64,000 nucleotides of DNA, taken from NCBI GenBank assembly GCA_014529385.2, contig CM043952.1, positions 68,207,370-68,271,369 of the forward strand. The letters are read 5' to 3'. Below are positions 57,172 to 64,000 of the stretch, one piece after another (position 1 is the stretch's first letter; each line of letters begins with the position of its first letter). The position numbers and the translations under genes are program-made. The notes under the pieces are model-generated. The model saw only the letters and a program-made list of their open reading frames with translations, was not told where the DNA came from and searched no databases. The DNA is from Adiantum capillus-veneris. Lineage: Eukaryota > Streptophyta > Polypodiopsida > Polypodiales > Pteridaceae.

Positions 57172-58450
57172 ACTATGAATGAAGCATTAACCGTAGTGTG
57201 TGTACAAGGAATGGATGACTTCAAACACTCCCAACACAAATAGCATATAGATTACCAAACAATCACTCAAGGATTAGCCAAGATCACATCAAGCATTCTC
57301 ACACACATATAAAACATTTCTCTTAATTAACATAAGTAAGAAGAGGAGAGGTTACTAGCATGAAACAATTTGCACTTTAGGATGTGCAAGAATAGAGTGA
57401 ATGAATGAGCTTATGGGCTCATGGTGAGTGATACAAAGGCTCAATGGGGCTGAGGGAGGCTTGAAATTACAAAGGGGAAGGCCTCTTTATATAGGAAAGA
57501 GAGTGATTAGGAGTGAGGTTAAGATCCAAGTGTAATTTGTACAAATGAAGCTTGATTAGGGACATTCAACCAATGAAGAAGCTCCTTCCAAGTGATTTGT
57601 TGACCAATTAGCTCCATCATCACTTGTGTTGTCTTCACTCCTTCCTCCATAGCTTGAGTCCAAGAGCTTCCTTATTTTAAAATGTAAAGAATCTACATAA
57701 AATCAATACATATCTAGTAATAATAGAAAGGGGTTGAATGAGGACTTATGAATTACAACAAGATTAAGCATGACTTGAGAGGTGATTAGAAGAGGAATTT
57801 TTATGGGTTTTTGAGCTTGAGAGAGAGGAGGAAGGAGAGGAGGGTGAGAAGACTAATGGCTGATTTTAGAGAAGGTCTCAATGTGGAAAAGGAAGGGTGT
57901 GTGTGTGTAAAGGTAGAGGGGGTGGTCTCCACCACAGTTGAAAAAACTGGCGTCCACCATTTTGGCCATATCTCCTAGATCGTAGATGCAAAAATTATAA
58001 AAAAAATATGGCCAGAATCTCCAGCTCATCAGCTACAACTTTGATGAAGACAACTTTTCTTGGATCGGAGTGGAAGTATTTTTTTAAAATTCAGCAAAAT
58101 CATGTGTATGGTTTCTTCCTTTACCAAGTCTTCCACTTGGGTCCCATTTGTTTGAATCATCATATGGCTCCAAAGCCATGATGATATGAGCCACTCATGA
58201 CCCTTGAATCATGGGTGCATGGCTCCAAAACCACATCATATCTTTTCTTTTCACATTTACATATTTTCCCTTCCCTTTACCACTAGGTTCTCCCTCTACC
58301 TTTCACCTCCGGTGAACTAGTCAAGAAAAAATCATTTTTTTAAAATTTTTTCCAAGAGGTTGTTCTCACTCTTTCTTTTATTGTAAACCTCTAGAAGCAA
58401 GGAAAACCAACAAAATATGATAAACAAAAATGTGTGATAGGCTCGGATCA
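56993..58450 (-). repeat. Family A2 5' LTR, 1458 bp
   Basis: Complete ends TGACGAAGG...GCTCGGATCA, with the - strand TATA near 57486-57494 and a GA run at 57113-57168. The candidate primer-binding site lies just inside at about 56968-56988. Confidence 0.92.
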
Positions 58451-61400
58451 CTGTCTTCACCGAAGTACGGTAAGCCCATAATGCACTAGGCAATTCCAAA
58501 TCCCAATTCTTTCCTTGGTGCTCTGTCACTTTCGAAAGAATCTGTACCAACTCACCATTGAATATTTCATTTAAGCCATTACATTGTGGGTAATAAGGAG
58601 TGGTATGCTGATGCCTAATCTATATCTTTGCACATAAAAAATCTAGCAGTTTAGCTCTAAAGCCAGGCCCCTTATCTGAAAGTAGCTCCAGTGGCACCCC
58701 AAAATTGCAACATATTTCATCATACACAAATTTTGCCACATCCTTTGCAGTGATCTGTTTTACTGCTATAGCCTCTGCTCATCTAGAGAGATAGTCCACC
58801 GCAGTCAAAATATAGCTTTTGCCCTTGCTTGTGATAGGTAACGGGCCTATTGCATCAATCCCCCACTTTTCAAACACATCAAACGCCATAATGGTTTTTC
58901 GTAGCTTTGGCTTCAACACTCTCTTCCCAAATGCTTGACACCTATTGCAAGACCTACACCAATGGTGAACATCCTTGTGAAAACTAGGCCATACATACCC
59001 CTCGTGCAAAATCTTATGCAAGGTGATCTTTAGAGAAAAATGTCCACCACATGCGCCTTCATGATTCTCTTCCAACACTCTATAAAGCTCCTCCCACCAA
59101 GGTACACGTCTCAACACGAGATCAGCCCCTTTCATGTATAAGACATCACCAATCAATTTGTACTTGTATGCTCTATGCTCAAAACCATACTTCTTAGACT
59201 TCTGAATCTCCTTTGGAATGATTCCTGTTAGCAAAAACTCCTCTTCTTGAGCCAAACTTTCGCGGCCATGATAAAGAGGTAAAGTGGTCCTCAACACAAA
59301 TAGCTCCCCAATCATGCCTTGAGCTGCTTCATGTGCCTCTCCATTTAGAGCACGTTCAATGTGTCTGATGATCCATGCTTCGAACTTTTTTAACAGGCCT
59401 TTAATTCTGAAGCACATTTCCTTCAATGAGGTGTTCTTGCTCTTCCACACACCCAGCACTTGCTTCACCACTAACAAGGCATCGCCTTTTATGCTCAACC
59501 TTCGAACCCCATGCTTCAAACAAATGTGTAATCCGGCTTCCAGAGTAGCATATTCAGCCTCATTGTTACTATGAGCATCCAATTTGAACCCTCTCTTGCA
59601 TACTAGCTTCCCCTCTGGATCATAAAGTGCTATACCCCCTGAAGCTGCATCATGGCTCTTTCTGTATGAACCATCAAAGAACAACACATGTGCATTGATG
59701 ATCTGTGGCACTTCTTCAACTACCTTTCTCACCACCTCTTCCTTAACAATAAGGGGATTCTCCTTGTAGGTCAACAAATCAGCTAGGGTAGCCCTTGTAC
59801 TATCTTCCACTAGAAAAGAGAACTCAAACTCTTGCAGCTCAATTACCCATTTCTTCACCACATTTGACATGTTAGTACCATTAATTAACTATGGCAAAAA
59901 GGCATAACTCATCAAGAAAACAAAAGGCCGTGGTAGCAAGTAATGATGAAATCGTCGACAAGCAAATATTACACTGGCCATCACTAGCTTTACTTTCGAG
60001 AACTTTCTCTCCGCTACCAACTTCACTCGGCTTGCACAATACACTAGCCTCATATAATGGTTGCCCTTCCCCTTTTGCAATAGCATGGCTCCAATGGCAT
60101 CATCCCCTACTGATGGATTTACATAAAACACTTTCTCCCAATCAGGAGCCTGCATGGCTGACAACCCCCCTAACACCGCTTTCACCTCTTGAAACACTTC
60201 TTCACACTTGTCATCCCATTGCAATGGATCATTCTTTGCCACTTGCTGTAATGGATAAAGAAGCTGCGAAGACAATGGAATAAACCGTGCCATGTACTTC
60301 ACTTTGTGTATAAAAGTTGCCAATTGCTTCGTACTTGTAGGTGATGGAAGAAGAATAATAGACTTTACCTTATTTGGATCAGCCTCAATGCCATTTTCTG
60401 ACACCATATGGCCCAATAACTTCACCCTTGGCTGTGCTAGATGACATTTCTTTGGATTTAGTTGTCCTCCACATTCATCATATCGAGCCAATACCATCTG
60501 CAGCTTCTCATGGTGTTCAGCCCTACTGCTATAAACACAGAAGTCATCCATAAAAGCTTTAACACAACTACCAATGAATGGTTCCAACACCCAATTTGCT
60601 CTCTCTTGATAGAAGGAAGGTCCATTTGACAACCCAAATGGCAATACTGTGTAGTATTAGCAGCCCCATGGCGTAATAAAAGTGGTCTTTGTGCGGTCTA
60701 TAAGAGCAATCTTCAATTGAAAATAGCCTGAAAAACCATCGCACACACTGTACCTCTCATAACCTGCCACTGAATCCAAGATCTGATCGATGAATGGAAG
60801 AGGATATGGGTTCTTCTTAGTGGCTGGGTTTAAGGGTTTAAAATCTACACAAATTCTCCACTTCCCATCCTTCTTTGGACTGACTACAACTGGACTCACC
60901 CATTCTCTGGTCTCCACAGGGACTATGAACCCTGCCTTCAATAACTTGTCCACCTCTTCTCGCAAGGCTTCCATTTGCTCTTGACCCATCATTCTTAGCC
61001 TTTGCCGTACTGGCTTAGCACCTTCTTTCAGCTCTATATGCATCTCTTCACCCTTCAGCCCTCTGATCTCTTTATATGAAGTAATGAACAAATCAAGAAA
61101 ACTAGCCAGCATGTGCAAATATATCTCCTTATCCATAGTTGAGAGGTCTCCACTGATCATTTGTGTCATCAATTCCTGCTTCTTTGACAACTCAACCTTG
61201 GTTTGCATCAGCCCTTCAATCACTTCATAAGGCCCTTCACTTTCATCTTCAACCTCATTCGTAAATGCAACTAAACCAAACTCCTGGATTTCTTTGTCCA
61301 TCAAAATAAATGCAACATCAGCATCCTCATCACTGCTGGTAGTGCTATCACTGTCCTCATCTGTCACCGTGGAAGAGTCTTCATCACTAGACTCATCCTC

Positions 61401-63248
61401 ATCTTCATAAAGCTCCTCTAATCGTTTCCTTGTGTCCATATTATAAAGCTTCTTGGTACCTGTCTTTCCATAGAGGCTAATCGTACCATGTCACCAATCT
61501 TGAACAGCTCCCACTGCACGTAACCATGGTCTGCCCATTATAATAGGATATGCTCCCAACCCTGCTGGCATCACATGAAAATCAACCACTGCCTTTGCAT
61601 CATATGCCTCCACTTCTAAGCTCTTTACAACACCCAAAAATTTTACTTTCTGATGGTTTGCCAATCTGATCCAAAAACCTGACACCCCAGCCACTGTGAG
61701 ACCCATCTTCTCAATGCATGAGTGTGTTCTGGCGCATATTTGGGCTCCGCCATCCACATAACCTTGTCCCAAATTTTTCCTTTTATGCCACACATCTACT
61801 ATTGGACAAATGTCTGGTAGCTCATCCATTGCCAACACCTTTACTGAACCTCTCTCTGGCTCTTTCTCCATTGGGTTAACCATCCTCTTCCATTGTCGCT
61901 TTAGCTTAGGCACCACCTGTATAAGCTGCCCAAAAGTAACATCTGCCTTCCTGCTTGTTAGATCCTCCTTCAAGTCATAGCTTAATTTCCCATCCCCTAG
62001 TGGAAAATCTGAAACATGAAACTTTCGACGAGCTCTCCTTTTTCTCTTGGCCTTGACATCCTCGTCTTCATGGCTCTTTCCTTTCTTCTTACTAGGACCT
62101 GGGGCACTTCTTCCTTCCTTATCCTCTATGGTCCTCTTCCCAATAGGCATCACTAATGTATCCTCTAGCTTTGATGCCTTCTCCAAGGTGACTACACTTA
62201 GCACTTTTGTCTTTCCCTTTTCCTCCTGGGTCAGTCCACTGGTTCCTTCGTCTCCCTTAATTTCGATGCCATAATCATTTGACCTAGTTAGCACCTGTCT
62301 TGGCAATGGATACATGTCTCCCCCCATCCTTGGTGGCTTATCACATTGAGGGCTGATGTGACCCAACTCTCCACAATTATAACATGTGGGCGTCTGCCTC
62401 CAAAACCTACCATTTCTTTGTCCAACACCATTCCTAGGCCTTTCTTCACCTCCTGGCTGATTTGCAAACCTCCCTCGACCTCGATTATTTCCCACTTGAC
62501 CTAGCATGTTTAGGCTGAGATTCTTCATCAAATCTACCACTTGCCTCATGTCTTGCCTTAGCCCATCATCTTGCACCGATGTAGTGACCACTGCTGGCAT
62601 AACCTGAGTAGTAACAGGAACCACTGGTTCATGATGAACCCCTGACATGCGACCTTGTAAAGACTCTATAGGCTGAAATTCAGACCTCATGGGCAAAGAC
62701 TCCACCCCTAACTGGCTCATTTTCCTCAACTTCCACTCTTTGTTCCTTGCTACCTCTAGTGCATCTTCATATGTCCTAGGCTTCTTTAGCTCCACTCTCC
62801 AACGTATATTCTCCCAAAGACCAGCCAAGAACCTGCCCTTCTTCATCATGTCAGGCGGGGGTACCTGTGGTGCTAAGGCCTTGCACATTCGCTCCCATGC
62901 GAATGAGAACTTACGTATGTACGCATCTACTGGCTCACCTTCCTTTTGCACCAAAGCCTGTACTTCTTGCTACACTTTGTTAGGATCTTCTATCTTCACA
63001 AACTCCACTTCCAACCCATGTCATAGATTGTCCCAACTCAACCTTACAAGTGGATCAGCCACACACAACTCCTCTTCAAATGCTTTAGACCAAACTCATG
63101 CATCACTCTTGAAACAAATTTGGAGAAGGCGTAACATCTGCGCAGGGTCATGAATTTGGTTGCTAATGCAGGCAACCTCCATCTTTTCCAAAAATTCTTC
63201 CACATCTTTATCACTTCTTCCATGAAACTCCGGATAAGAGAAAGCCAT
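58451..63248 (-). pseudogene. Element B gag-pol (Tat-like), eight in-frame stops
   Basis: One continuous frame runs from ATG 63248 to the A2 insertion. It has gag with a zinc knuckle C-Y-N-C-G-E-L-G-H-I-S-P-Q-C and a protease whose D-S/T-G site reads D-G-G. RT has V-C-V-D-F-K-P-L-N and the catalytic F-M-D-D-F; an RT-linked RNase H and a second RNase H (F-F-D-G-S, S-N-N-E-A-E-Y) follow. The integrase has an HHCC region, G-I-D-A-I-G, L-S-D-K-G-P-G-F and N-G-L-N-E. Stops lie at 63096-63098, 63021-63023, 62970-62972, 61491-61493, 60657-60659, 59889-59891, 58779-58781 and 58620-58622. No frameshift is needed. The dual RNase H places it near the Tat lineage. Confidence 0.9.
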
Positions 63249-64000
63249 GGCTACCCAAGTTATAATGCTTTGAGAACCCCTTCGAACACACGTGCAAGAA
63301 CCCACAACTTTTGATTGATTCAATCCCCAGAAACCTCAATGGAGCTCAACTTTAGATAAGGACAAACACATGCACATCAAATGAGTTTTCATAGTTGATC
63401 ATTGGAATTACAACAGGCAAAGGATATTCCAGGATCTCTCGTAATCTTCTTGGCCCGAACATAAAGACTATGCGCTGCTAAAAAAATATATTCCTGGACA
63501 CATGAACATTTATCTGGATTCTTTGAGTTAAATGAAAAGGAGTGAATTGAGGGCCATTTTGATCATCCATTAAAGCAAACCATGTAGCTCCCAAGAAGGC
63601 ACACCTGACTTATCCTCTGATTTTGCCAGAATTTTGGCAGCATAACAGCATAAATGGCTTAAAAGACCAAAAACCAGCCATCATAACTTGGGAAAATTTC
63701 GACAGAGTTTCCCCAGAAGTAGAGCAGTAAGAACCCAAAATATAGGCTGTATGTGTAAGCATAGACTGCCAACAATAGAACTCGAGCATCAAGTAGGAAT
63801 CACTAGTACATAGCCTATAAAGAGGTCACGAAAAGGGTGCTCCAGCCACCTGTATCACCGAAAGGATCTCACATTTGAGAATCCCCCAGCTTAATAAAAC
63901 CTCACACTATCGACCCTCACACGAAGGCTAATGCAAATCGCATATAGTCAAGTCTCAGAAATGACTATCTTCCAGAACAAGTCTCAGAAATGGCTGGGAC
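63249..64000 (-). other. Element B leader, no gene seen
   Basis: This should be the 5' untranslated leader of B. It shows no LTR end or primer-binding site by 64000 and no recognisable ORF, so the leader is at least 750 bp or other sequence is inserted. Confidence 0.5.

Larger units (their letters stand above)
51191..58450 (-). mobile_element. Gypsy element A2 (family A), internally deleted
   Basis: Family A element with 5' LTR 56993-58450 and a 3' LTR truncated at 52573. CTGT stands on both sides (51187-51190 and 58451-58454), a 4-bp target duplication. Joining the flanks restores one continuous integrase frame of element B, so the insertion is clean. A deletion joins the 3' LTR at TTCTCACTC to pol, removing the last ~90 bp of the LTR, the polypurine tract, the second RNase H and the integrase. 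It cannot move alone. Confidence 0.92.

Overview
This is a plant nuclear window with almost no ordinary host gene in it. It is a graveyard of transposable elements, with two broken copies of one interesting host gene. That gene is a terpene synthase of the microbial-terpene-synthase-like (MTPSL) type, a family known from non-seed land plants and absent from seed plants. Together with long GA/CT tracts, nested Ty3/gypsy elements and a PLS-type PPR remnant, this points to a fern or lycophyte with a large genome. A homosporous fern is my guess; that is inference, not proof.

Layout. 1-5372: the right part of a CACTA (En/Spm) DNA transposon on the + strand, with a broken TNPD/tnp2 transposase, a broken TNPA-like gene, a GCGTCGCTA subterminal array and a CACTA terminus. 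A heavy-metal-associated (HMA) domain fragment lies just upstream of the transposase. 5373-12382: a decayed gypsy element C on the - strand, cut by the CACTA element (RNase H), by a solo LTR of family F (gag) and by a 440-bp foldback MITE. 13221-14368: MTPSL copy 1. 15982-16247: PPR remnant. 16998-28036: a Tat-like gypsy family A on the - strand in the order partial internal / LTR / full internal / LTR, with a 1701-codon open gag-pol. 28037-32310: two tandem copies of an AT-rich unit of about 2.93 kb. 32580-33975: the 5' LTR and primer-binding site of an element G. 35340-38290: a decayed transposase-like gene whose putative 1.9-kb intron is a minisatellite of about 72 bp per unit. 38309-39489: an unrecognised acidic ORF ending just before a polypurine tract and the F LTR (39604-41240).

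41241-49575 repeats the 10-kb MTPSL neighbourhood in the same orientation: C gag and LTR, MTPSL copy 2, then the 2.93-kb unit. The two copies act as natural controls for each other and reveal empty sites, target duplications and complementary lesions. 49576-64000: a second Tat-like gypsy element B on the - strand, with eight in-frame stops and no visible frameshift, interrupted inside its integrase by element A2 (51191-58450) with a 4-bp target duplication.

How it fits together: no intact host gene remains. The only long uninterrupted coding sequence is the A1 polyprotein, and even that has lost its normal gag start. The most unusual items are the duplicated MTPSL locus with complementary lesions, the transposase gene with a palindromic minisatellite intron, the conserved pre-gag ORF of family A, and the unknown ORF next to the F LTR. 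All identities were judged by eye; no alignment or database search was run.
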